Below, one piece after another: positions 24,181-32,672 of a stretch of 64,000 nt of DNA; position 1 is the stretch's first letter; every line of letters begins with the position of its first letter. The notes beneath the pieces were generated by a model. That model ran no database searches, had not been told where the DNA came from, and saw only the letters and a list, made by a program, of their open reading frames with translations. The position numbers and the translations under genes were made by a program. The DNA is from UBA7330 sp965243485 (lineage in GTDB: Bacteria; Bacteroidota; Bacteroidia; Cytophagales; Cyclobacteriaceae), in NCBI GenBank assembly GCA_965243485.1, contig CBDEVP010000001.1, positions 1,178,001 to 1,242,000 on the forward strand. The letters run 5' to 3'.

Positions 24181-27100
24181 ATGATGAAGAGCCTGATGAA
24201 GAGCCTGTTGATCATCTTTATTGCCACGTTTCTTCTTTGTTGCGAGTCTAATATCTCCAACGAGAGGAGCTACGAAAAATTCCTCTCACTACCCATTGAC
24301 GAAAGATTAAGACCTGAAAATGCAACCGGTTCATTTGAGACATCAAACGATCTGGAAGTTGAATTATTCGCCCATGAACCTATGGTTGTCAACCCTACAA
24401 ACATCGATGTGGATGCTAAAGGCAGGGTCTGGGTATTGGAATCCTACAATTATGGCTTGCCTGAAGAGGAACAGACAGAAGAGGGTGGCAGGATCATCAT
24501 TCTGGAAGATACTGACCAGGATGGAAAAGCAGACAAAAGAACAGTATTTTACCAGGGGATGGATGTCCATATCGCCCTGGGCATCGCAGTACTGGGAAAT
24601 AAGATCTTCGTCACCCGTAGTCCACATCTCCTGGTCTTCACGGATGAGGATAGTGATGATATCCCTGATAAAAAAGAAGTACTCTTCACCGGGATGAAGG
24701 GTCCTGGCGACCATTCTGGCCATGCGGTCGTTTTTGGTCCCGACGGTAAACTCTACTGGAATATGGGCAATCAGGGTGGGATCATTCAAAAAACCAATGG
24801 AGACACGGTACTTTCCACGGCAGGTCATCCGGTGATTGCCTATGGAAGGGATTATATCGGCGGTATGATCTTTCGATGCAATCCCGATGGCAGCGATTTT
24901 GAAGTCCTCGCTCATAATTTCAGGAACAATTATGAGGTGGCTGTCGACTCCTACGGAAACATCTGGCAATCTGACAATGATGACGACGGGAACAAAAGCT
25001 GCAGGATCAATTTCATCCTAGAATATGGGAACTACGGCTATCTGGATGAATTCTCGAGGGAAAGCTGGCATACCCATCGTACACATATGGAAGAAACAAC
25101 CAGTCGTCAGCACTGGCATCAAAATGATCCGGGTGTGGTACCCAATCTTTTCATCACAGGAGCCGGCTCTCCGGCAGGGATCACTTTCTACGAGGGAGAT
25201 CTTTTACCAGATATCTTTCAAAGCACAATGATCCACGTGGATGCTGGACCCAATGTAGTACGAGCCTATCCCACCAAAAAGCTCGGAGCTGGCTACCAGG
25301 CGAGTATTAGTAATATTTTGAAGAGCATTCATGATCAATGGTTCAGACCCATCGATGTGACCACCGCCCCCGATGGTTCCTTGTTTGTAGGCGACTGGTA
25401 CGATCCCGGCGTGGGCGGGGGTGTAGCTGCTGATCATCAAAAAGGAAGGATTTATCGCATCGCTCCAACAATCGATCGTTATGAAAGTCCTGATCTGGAT
25501 CTTGAAAATGTCTCTGGAGCGATCGAGGCCTTAAAAAGCCCGAACATGTCCAGGCGATTCCTGGGCTGGATGAAACTGATTGGAGAGGGAAAGGCAGCAG
25601 AAAAGGATTTAGCAGCACTGCTACAGGACAGTGATCCCGTAATACGGGCCAGAGCGCTCTGGCTCCTGGGGAAGCTTCCGGGAAAAGCTGAAAGATATAC
25701 CGAAATCGCTATCAAAGATGATAATCCTGATATCAGAATCGTTGGCATTCGTTTGGCAAGACAAAATGCTGTGAATTTTATTGATCTGGCTCAAAAAATT
25801 ATGGATGACCCGGCTCCTGATGTAAGGAGAGAACTCGCCATTGGCTTACATCTGCTTGAATCACCGGAAGCCGCCAAAATCTGGGCTCAGTTAGCCATGC
25901 AGTATGATGGGCAAGATCGCTGGTATCTCGAAGCACTGGGGATTGGAGCTGAGAATAACTGGGATCACTGTTTTGAGGCATGGAAAGTTCTGGCCGGAGA
26001 TGATTGGATGGATGGTGCCGGGAAAGATATTGTCTGGCGCTCCAGAAATAAATCTGCTATCCCATTGCTGGCAGAAATTATTAGAAAGTCAGATGCGAAT
26101 GAATATCCAAAATACTTCAGAGCTTTCGACTTCCATGCTGATGAAAGCAAGCATCCGACTTTACTCAGACTATTAGGTAATAATCCGGAAATGACCACCC
26201 TGGCTTTGCAGCACATTGATCCGGAAAAGGTAGGCAGGCCGGAAATACTGGTAGAGGCACTCCATGAGACCTTGCTTCAAGTTGAAGGATCGATGGCCTA
26301 CGTTAACCTGATCAGGAAGTTTGAACTGACTGATCAAAAAACTTCTCTACTCAATCTGGCAATTTCAAAACCAGGTGAAGATGTGGGAGTGGCTGCCGGA
26401 AGATTGTTGCTGAGCCCACCTTTTGAAAGTCCTTCGCTCATCTTCGACAAGATTGGGGATAGCGAAGAAACGGGTTTGAAACTCGTCTCCTCCATCGGGA
26501 AAATTGGCAACCGGTCTGCCCTTGACTTGCTAAAAGACGTTGTCTTGGATCCCGATCTGTCCTTTGAAGTCAGGAAAGCAGCTACTATGGCACTGGGAAA
26601 TAGCTGGACCGGGGAAGAAGTGTTGCTATCAGCTGTAAAATCTGAAAATTTTGATGAAAGATTAAAACCTGCGGCAGGAAGCGTCCTATTTAATGTGTAT
26701 CGTGACTGGATACAGGACGAAGCCGCCAAACTGATCCCAAGACCCGGTACATCCGGTGGTAATACCCTGCCTACCATCAGAAACCTGGTACCTGCCTCAG
26801 GACTTGCAGCGAATGGGGAAAAAGTCTTTAAGTCCTATTGCGAAACATGTCATATCGTAAATGGGGAAGGCATTGCTTTTGGGCCTGACCTGTCTGAGAT
26901 TGGATCAAAGCTCTCAAAAGAAGGTCTGTATCGCGCAATCATTTATCCCAGTGAGGGGATCAATTATGATTACCAGAGTGTAATGTTAAAACTAAAGGAC
27001 GGAAGCAGTGTCCTTGGAATTGTTGAGAGTGAAAGCGAAAACTTCGTAGAATTACGAATGATGGGTGGCATTAAAAACAAATATATGAAAAGCGATATTG

Positions 27101-27228
27101 ATTCAAAGGAAGCTTACCCTCAGTCATTGATGACCAATCTCTCCAGTGCGATGGTGCAACAGGAACTGATCGATCTGGTTACATATTTGGGAACATTGAG
27201 AAAAGCAGAACCGGAAGCTTCACTGTAA
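24181..27228 (+). CDS. PVC-type beta-propeller / HEAT-repeat / cytochrome c lipoprotein
   Basis: This 1015-aa exported lipoprotein (lipobox around LLCCES) has three parts. Residues ~60-430 form a PQQ-dehydrogenase-like beta-propeller (VNPTNIDVDAKGRVWVLE, HAVVFGPDGKLYWNMGNQG). Residues ~430-850 form HEAT-like helical repeats (DPVIRARALWLLGKL, DPAPDVRRELAIGLHLL). The C-terminus is a cytochrome c domain with CETCH at C887/C890/H891 and a Met-containing tail. This architecture is abundant in Planctomycetes and Verrucomicrobia and occurs in Bacteroidota. It probably oxidises a sugar or polyol and passes electrons to the haem; the substrate is unknown. Confidence 0.87.
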   Translation: MMKSLMKSLLIIFIATFLLCCESNISNERSYEKFLSLPIDERLRPENATGSFETSNDLEVELFAHEPMVVNPTNIDVDAKGRVWVLESYNYGLPEEEQTEEGGRIIILEDTDQDGKADKRTVFYQGMDVHIALGIAVLGNKIFVTRSPHLLVFTDEDSDDIPDKKEVLFTGMKGPGDHSGHAVVFGPDGKLYWNMGNQGGIIQKTNGDTVLSTAGHPVIAYGRDYIGGMIFRCNPDGSDFEVLAHNFRNNYEVAVDSYGNIWQSDNDDDGNKSCRINFILEYGNYGYLDEFSRESWHTHRTHMEETTSRQHWHQNDPGVVPNLFITGAGSPAGITFYEGDLLPDIFQSTMIHVDAGPNVVRAYPTKKLGAGYQASISNILKSIHDQWFRPIDVTTAPDGSLFVGDWYDPGVGGGVAADHQKGRIYRIAPTIDRYESPDLDLENVSGAIEALKSPNMSRRFLGWMKLIGEGKAAEKDLAALLQDSDPVIRARALWLLGKLPGKAERYTEIAIKDDNPDIRIVGIRLARQNAVNFIDLAQKIMDDPAPDVRRELAIGLHLLESPEAAKIWAQLAMQYDGQDRWYLEALGIGAENNWDHCFEAWKVLAGDDWMDGAGKDIVWRSRNKSAIPLLAEIIRKSDANEYPKYFRAFDFHADESKHPTLLRLLGNNPEMTTLALQHIDPEKVGRPEILVEALHETLLQVEGSMAYVNLIRKFELTDQKTSLLNLAISKPGEDVGVAAGRLLLSPPFESPSLIFDKIGDSEETGLKLVSSIGKIGNRSALDLLKDVVLDPDLSFEVRKAATMALGNSWTGEEVLLSAVKSENFDERLKPAAGSVLFNVYRDWIQDEAAKLIPRPGTSGGNTLPTIRNLVPASGLAANGEKVFKSYCETCHIVNGEGIAFGPDLSEIGSKLSKEGLYRAIIYPSEGINYDYQSVMLKLKDGSSVLGIVESESENFVELRMMGGIKNKYMKSDIDSKEAYPQSLMTNLSSAMVQQELIDLVTYLGTLRKAEPEASL

Positions 27229-27252
27229 TGGTCATTAACAGAAAGCTTCCGG
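27211..27252. terminator. palindrome between convergent genes
   Basis: CCGGAAGCTT (27211-27220) and AAGCTTCCGG (27243-27252) are perfect 10-bp inverted arms around the stop of the cytochrome gene and before the stop of the AsmA gene. They may act as a bidirectional terminator. There is no strong T-run on either side, so confidence is moderate. Confidence 0.5.
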
Positions 27253-27261
27253 AATAGGAAC

Positions 27262-29919
27262 TCATCTCCTTTTGAAAAGATTCTTCACAGCTTCCGTAGC
27301 TTTGTCTTCTACTTTCTCTTTTACCTCTTCAGTTTTTTCCTTTGCTTCTTTCTTTACGTCAGCAATCTTCTCTTCAGCCACCGCTTTTGCCGAATCTTTT
27401 GCCGCTTCCACCTGTTTTGTCACCACTTCTTTTTGTTTAGAGATCTCATCAGTAGCCTGCGTTTTTAGCGCAGTTTTCATCGAAGCATCGCTTCCGCCCG
27501 AACCTGCCGGCTTTGCCCCCAGCAATTTTACCTTCGGATCATTGTAATCCCCTGTGATACCCATTGTGAGATCGATACTGTTGGAAATGAGGTTATTCAT
27601 ACCTGTAAGAGAAGAGATGGCAGAATTCAAAGATGCTCCTACCTGTCCGGAAGGAACATTCATCATCATGGCATACTGAAGACTTCCATCAAGACCTGTG
27701 CTCCCCGATACGGTGGCCGACCTCCCCCACAGATTGAAATTAAAAGGTTCCACGTGCAATCGCCCGCCCCTGATCTCCGTAGACATGATAATATCCCGGA
27801 TCGACACCTCTCCATCACCCTGATCTAACTTTGTTAGCCCGGACACCGCGCTGAGAATCTTAATGTCTTTTAATGAAGCCTGCGCAATATTAACCAAACC
27901 TGCGCCTGCCAGATCTTCATAGATAGGCATCATGTCTTCGCCCAGGGTACCTCCAATCTTGAAGTTGGTTGAGAACTTACCGGCCATCTTCTCGGCTACA
28001 GGAGCAAGCATCTGCACTGTTGTGAACGACTTGAAAGCAGACGCAATGGAAAGCTCCTTGATCTGAAGGTCAAAGTCAAAAACAGGTTTCTCAAGTGCGG
28101 AGGCAGAATTGTACAGTCCGTTCATTTCAAAATAACCATCCAGCATATTGAAGTTTACCTTCTCAAGGGTCATGGCGCCATCCCTGATGATCAGCCTTCC
28201 TGAAAAGTCTTTCAAATTCAAATTGTCATAGATGATCTGATCAATTCTTGAGGCCAGGACAAAATCAATGTTTTCCGGTATTCGGATCAACTCCATGGTA
28301 GCACTGTCCGATGAAGTAGTTTCCTCAGCTGCAGAATCCGTTTCCACCATCCATTCATTGACATCCACCAGCGATGAAGTAAAATTCAGGTTACCGACAA
28401 GGCTTTCATTTTCTCCCAAAATGTATTGAAGATGATTGGAAATTTTTCCATCCATATTCAGGTCGGTCCTTCCGGCATTCCCTTTAAAGGTTGTCAATGC
28501 CACCTCCCTGGGATCAAACGTCATGTTTGCCTCCGCTATTCCAAAACCCTGTGGAAGGTCCTCCTCAGAGTAGAAACTGAAACCGGAAATACTCATTGAG
28601 CCTGAGGCAGGTAATTTCTCATATCGTTCTGCATCCAGGTCGGACATTCTTCCTGAGGTGTTTAAAGCTGCCTTGATCTTTCCTTTCAACTCCATTCCCT
28701 CCAAAGGAATGATCTTTGTCACTTTTTCCAGATCCACACCTCCATTCATCTTCAGGTCCCAGTAATAGTCCTCAAAATCCTGAAAGAGCATAGAAGCTGT
28801 TAATTTTTCACCGTCAAGGGACATTTCAAAGTTATCAACAGTAAATTTTGATTCCCTCAGATCGGCGGACGGATAGTCAAATGCTGCTGAGATCTTAATC
28901 TGCTCCATGGGAACCGGATAATCTGCATAGGTGATCTTACCATTGTCTACGGAAAAATTTGCAGTAATGGCCGGCATTGATTTTTCGTTGTATGTACCCT
29001 TGACGAATCCATCGAATCCCACGGTGCCGGAAGCAGTGATACCATCAAGATATTCCAGGTAAACTCCGGGAATGAGTGACAACACACTACGCAGATCGAT
29101 CTCTTTTCCGGCATAAGTGATGTCCATGTCAATATCCTCCTCTGGCATACTTACAAAACCGTTAAAGCCAAGGGCAAAATCATTCAGTGCAACTCGATTT
29201 TCTTTGAAAGTAAACTTCATATTGGCCAGATCCATAGCCATAGTGATATCTGCCGAAAGGCTTTTGCTGGTAATGTATTCATCACCATCATATCCCAGAT
29301 AAAACCGATCCACCGTGGTAGTGGTGATCATATCAAAGATGTCCTGACCAAAATCCCCGGTACCCTCATGATTAAGCCCCACCAGAATGGTGTAAAAAGG
29401 AATTGAAAGGTCATCATATAAGATATTGGCATCATTGATGATCCATTTTCTGATACCTATCTCTAATGGTTTTCCGGATTCAGTATCTGCTTCAGGGGTT
29501 TCTGGTGCGGTGCCGGTGTCTTTTATGATATCATAATTCGCACTTCCATCTTCCAACACATATATTTTAATGTCCGGCTGATCTAACCTCACACTAACTA
29601 TGTCGATCTTATCTCCTGAGATTACTGACATAATATCAAGTGTGATCTCGAAATTATTTACATCCAGCAAAGTATCTCCTTCAAACTGATTGATCCCTGC
29701 TACTCCAAATTCCCCGACAGAAGCTGTGATATTTGGAAAATTTTTGAACAGAGTAACGCCAAAAGCATCCGGATTATAATACACATTAGCATTTACACTG
29801 GCGGCGATCTCTTTGTCTATGGCTGCTCGAATATCATCTTTAAAAATGATGGGCAGCAAAACAGCGGCTAATAAGAGCAAAACAATGAGAGAACCTATCG
29901 CAATGAAAATCTTCTTCAT
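27262..29919 (-). CDS. AsmA-family envelope protein
   Basis: This 885-aa protein has one N-terminal transmembrane helix (about 5-24) and a long beta-rich periplasmic region typical of AsmA/TamB-like lipid-transfer proteins (AIDKEIAASVNANVYYN..., and GRSATVSGSTGLDGSLQYAM near the C-terminal AsmA_2 domain). The last ~80 residues are a repetitive Lys/Glu/Ala/Val amphipathic region (EAKEKTEEVKEKVEDKATEA). AsmA-like proteins are thought to carry phospholipids between membranes. It stands alone on the minus strand. Confidence 0.9.
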   Translation of the reverse strand: MKKIFIAIGSLIVLLLLAAVLLPIIFKDDIRAAIDKEIAASVNANVYYNPDAFGVTLFKNFPNITASVGEFGVAGINQFEGDTLLDVNNFEITLDIMSVISGDKIDIVSVRLDQPDIKIYVLEDGSANYDIIKDTGTAPETPEADTESGKPLEIGIRKWIINDANILYDDLSIPFYTILVGLNHEGTGDFGQDIFDMITTTTVDRFYLGYDGDEYITSKSLSADITMAMDLANMKFTFKENRVALNDFALGFNGFVSMPEEDIDMDITYAGKEIDLRSVLSLIPGVYLEYLDGITASGTVGFDGFVKGTYNEKSMPAITANFSVDNGKITYADYPVPMEQIKISAAFDYPSADLRESKFTVDNFEMSLDGEKLTASMLFQDFEDYYWDLKMNGGVDLEKVTKIIPLEGMELKGKIKAALNTSGRMSDLDAERYEKLPASGSMSISGFSFYSEEDLPQGFGIAEANMTFDPREVALTTFKGNAGRTDLNMDGKISNHLQYILGENESLVGNLNFTSSLVDVNEWMVETDSAAEETTSSDSATMELIRIPENIDFVLASRIDQIIYDNLNLKDFSGRLIIRDGAMTLEKVNFNMLDGYFEMNGLYNSASALEKPVFDFDLQIKELSIASAFKSFTTVQMLAPVAEKMAGKFSTNFKIGGTLGEDMMPIYEDLAGAGLVNIAQASLKDIKILSAVSGLTKLDQGDGEVSIRDIIMSTEIRGGRLHVEPFNFNLWGRSATVSGSTGLDGSLQYAMMMNVPSGQVGASLNSAISSLTGMNNLISNSIDLTMGITGDYNDPKVKLLGAKPAGSGGSDASMKTALKTQATDEISKQKEVVTKQVEAAKDSAKAVAEEKIADVKKEAKEKTEEVKEKVEDKATEAVKNLFKRR

Positions 29920-30018
29920 GACTGATTAATTATGGTACCAAAGTACAGAATATACGTGATTTGAATGAGCACAGATCACTGATCTTTTTGAGTATTAACG
30001 GCTGATTAACATGAACCG

Positions 30019-30423
30019 TTATTTTGATAGTGTAACAAAAATATCTTCTAATTGCAATTTTACTGAACGCGTCCCCGACTCGAGAATTTTGTAAACAAGG
30101 CCGGGGGTTTCGGGGTCATTAAATAGCATTAAACTGTCATTTTGCACTTTCCACACCAGTTTGTGATGGATCGTATCCTCGGAAAAGATACATCCGCTGT
30201 AGCCGTATCCATCGATGGTGATACTATCCTGCTCAATTAAGAATTTTCCCTTCATGGTAAAATCAAGTTGGTCGGAAAGGCCGGGATAACCGGCAGGATC
30301 AGTTTCCCAGGTGGCATCCCAGTGTCCCATGAGATTATTGGCCTCACTGTCTTCGGAAACACAGGAAAGCCATACACCCGACAAACCCATGGTCACAATA
30401 AAGACAAATTTTCTAAACGTCAT
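30019..30423 (-). CDS. hypothetical lipoprotein, lipocalin-like
   Basis: This 134-aa protein has a signal peptide and lipobox ending WLSC. The mature part (LMGHWDATWETDP..., DSITIDGYGYSG, NDSLMLFNDPE) shows a beta-rich pattern like small lipocalin-type 'GxW' proteins of Bacteroidota. I cannot name a function. It lies 5 bp downstream of the aldehyde dehydrogenase gene on the same strand and is probably cotranscribed. Confidence 0.75.
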   Translation of the reverse strand: MTFRKFVFIVTMGLSGVWLSCVSEDSEANNLMGHWDATWETDPAGYPGLSDQLDFTMKGKFLIEQDSITIDGYGYSGCIFSEDTIHHKLVWKVQNDSLMLFNDPETPGLVYKILESGTRSVKLQLEDIFVTLSK

Positions 30424-30428
30424 TTATG

Positions 30429-31811
30429 CTATAAATACTTTAATACTTTATCGATCAGCCATTTACGCCATCGTGTATATGGAGGATAAAGCAATTTCGC
30501 CATTGTGAAACCTACCGTTTGCTTTAAGACCGATTTCTTATTCGAAAACGTTAAAAAACCATCTCTTCCGTGTCCCTTGCCAAAGCCGCTACTATTGACG
30601 CCCCCAAAAGCAAGTCCGGGATGCGCAAACTGGATCACTACATCATTGATCACCATTGTCCCGGAGGAGGTATTCTTTCTGATCATTTCCTGGTGTGATC
30701 TGCTCCTGCTAAATAAGTACAAAGAAAGCGGTTTTGGGTGATTATTAATATAATCTATCACTTCTTGAAGCCTGGTATACTTCAGAACAGGGAGGACTGG
30801 TCCAAATATTTCTTCCTGCATGATCAGCATCTCATCTGTTGGGTTCTCAAGTACCACGGGACTCATTTTCCTATTTTCGGTCTCCATCCCGACCTCATGT
30901 TTCTTAGCACCTGATTTCTCAGCCTGATCTATCATCTCTTTCAATCGATTATAATGAGTTTCATTGACAATTCCTGTATAATCTCCCTTAGGATAGGCGG
31001 CCTGAGCATGGTCCAGAAGCAGTTTGAGAAACTCGTCATAAACCTTTGCCTGAATAAGCAGATAATCAGGGGCAACACAGGTCTGACCAGCATTGAGCCA
31101 TTTGCCCCACGCAATCTTTTGTGCGGCATCCTTGAGATGGGCTGTTTGATCAATGATGGTTGGCGACTTCCCTCCCAATTCCAGGGTGACAGAGCTTAGA
31201 TTCCTGGCAGCTGCTTCCATCACGATCTTGCCAATACGCTCACTTCCGGTAAAAAAGATATGATCAAAGGGAAGCTGAAGCAGGTGTTCCGCAACTTTCC
31301 CGTCTCCCTCAGCCACCCAGCCAAGATCCTCTTCAAATAATTCATCAACCATACGCCTGATTAGGGCAGAGGTTGCCGGGGTATATTCCGAAGGCTTCAA
31401 AATGAAAGTATTACCAGCGGCAAGTGCTGATACTACCGGACCGATGGCCAGATTAAAAGGGTAATTCCAGGGAGAAATGATCAGACAAACTCCTTTTGGC
31501 TCATAAATATGATAAGCAACAGATCCTAGAAATGTGATTGGCGTTGTTGCATACTCTTTCCTGGTCCACCAATTAAGATTACTTATAGCCTCCCTTATTT
31601 CTGTTAAAACAGTATATATCTCAGTAAGATCTGTTTCTGCATCGGACTTCATCAAATCCTGATGTAATGCCTGATGCAACGCCCCCCTGTGCTGCAAGAT
31701 CCATTTTTCAAGTTTTAGAAGCCTCTTCTTCCTTGCTTTGTAATTCTCACTTCGAAGAATAGACGCCTTGCAACGTTGCTTTTCAAATACTGAACGAAAA
31801 CTTTTCATCAA
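30429..31811 (-). CDS. NAD(P)-dependent aldehyde dehydrogenase
   Basis: This 460-aa member of the class 3-like ALDH family oxidises aldehydes to acids. The catalytic Cys is in NAGQTCVAP (C245), the general base Glu in VTLELGGKSP, and the cofactor loop is GSERIGKIV. The length matches short ALDHs of the fatty-aldehyde/coniferyl type. It is divergent from the transglutaminase-like gene, sharing a 90-bp AT-rich intergenic region, and precedes the small lipoprotein gene. Confidence 0.94.
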   Translation of the reverse strand: MMKSFRSVFEKQRCKASILRSENYKARKKRLLKLEKWILQHRGALHQALHQDLMKSDAETDLTEIYTVLTEIREAISNLNWWTRKEYATTPITFLGSVAYHIYEPKGVCLIISPWNYPFNLAIGPVVSALAAGNTFILKPSEYTPATSALIRRMVDELFEEDLGWVAEGDGKVAEHLLQLPFDHIFFTGSERIGKIVMEAAARNLSSVTLELGGKSPTIIDQTAHLKDAAQKIAWGKWLNAGQTCVAPDYLLIQAKVYDEFLKLLLDHAQAAYPKGDYTGIVNETHYNRLKEMIDQAEKSGAKKHEVGMETENRKMSPVVLENPTDEMLIMQEEIFGPVLPVLKYTRLQEVIDYINNHPKPLSLYLFSRSRSHQEMIRKNTSSGTMVINDVVIQFAHPGLAFGGVNSSGFGKGHGRDGFLTFSNKKSVLKQTVGFTMAKLLYPPYTRWRKWLIDKVLKYL

Positions 31812-31822
31812 AAAATTAACAA

Positions 31823-31854
31823 TTTGTTAATATTGAAACTAATACATAACATTG
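31823..31854 (+). promoter_or_regulatory. promoter of the transglutaminase-like gene
   Basis: TTTG (31823-31826), 20-bp spacer, TAACATTG (31847-31854). The -7 box has the same single deviation (ATTG for TTTG) as the box within the CRISPR repeats. The start would fall near 31860, leaving about 40 nt of leader. Confidence 0.55.
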
Positions 31855-31901
31855 GCGTAATATTATAATATAATTATATTAATTTCGATTAGGAAATTAC
31901 C

Positions 31902-32672
31902 TTGAAAATACTACTCATCATATGGTCATTGGCGTTGCTCTCCACCCGAAGCTTCGGTCAGGGAGAATTTCACTCTACGTTCGAGTCAAATGCTTTTGAA
32001 TCCCATGACCCGTTGCAAATAATAATCTCCAGTCAGCCAGCAGTAGATCAAACTAAATTTAATGAGATTACCGGAGAATTGGATGACCTGGTGGATAAGC
32101 TTATGACTAAAAGGGACGCTTACGACAACGATGACTCATTTCTTGAATGGGCTTTTTATTACGTTCACCGAAAAAAACTCGGGTGGTATGAAAATTATGT
32201 TTCCTTCAGCGATATTTTCATAGGTAAAAAATACGATTGCCTTACCGGTACAATTTTGTATGCGTATTTACTGGATCGCCTTGAGTACAAATTCTCCATC
32301 TATGAACTTGATTATCATATATTCGTTGTGGTGCATTTGCCCCATCAGAACGTGCTACTGGAGGCAACCGATCCACTGAATGGTTTTGTCAATGACAGCA
32401 CTATGATTCATGAACGCATGGAACAATTCCTGGCAGATGGCAATAGCATCATCGACATCAAAGGTGTGGGAGAGAAAAAATCAGACTCACATGCCGTTAA
32501 AGAAACAGCAAATCTTCAAACATTGGCAGGTCTTCAGTACTTCAACCTTGCGGTAAAGGCTTTCACAGAAAATAATTACTCTGACGCTCATTCAAACATC
32601 ATCAAAGCAGAGCAACTTTATCCTTCTCAACGGATAAAAAGTGTGAAGGAATTAATGCTTAGCGCCTTATAA
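31902..32672 (+). CDS. exported transglutaminase-like protein, function unknown
   Basis: This 256-aa protein has a signal peptide (cleavage after about residue 20, SFGQ). A transglutaminase-type triad can be proposed: C113 in KKYDCLTGT, H139 in YHIFVVV and D157 in EATDPL, with the usual order and spacing. The C-terminal ~50 residues look like a TPR-type helical pair (ALAGLQYFNLAVKAF-like). The start is TTG, because the nearby ATG is in another frame. It may be a cysteine peptidase or an inactive scaffold. The last 6 bp overlap the convergent OmpA gene. Confidence 0.7.
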   Translation: MKILLIIWSLALLSTRSFGQGEFHSTFESNAFESHDPLQIIISSQPAVDQTKFNEITGELDDLVDKLMTKRDAYDNDDSFLEWAFYYVHRKKLGWYENYVSFSDIFIGKKYDCLTGTILYAYLLDRLEYKFSIYELDYHIFVVVHLPHQNVLLEATDPLNGFVNDSTMIHERMEQFLADGNSIIDIKGVGEKKSDSHAVKETANLQTLAGLQYFNLAVKAFTENNYSDAHSNIIKAEQLYPSQRIKSVKELMLSAL

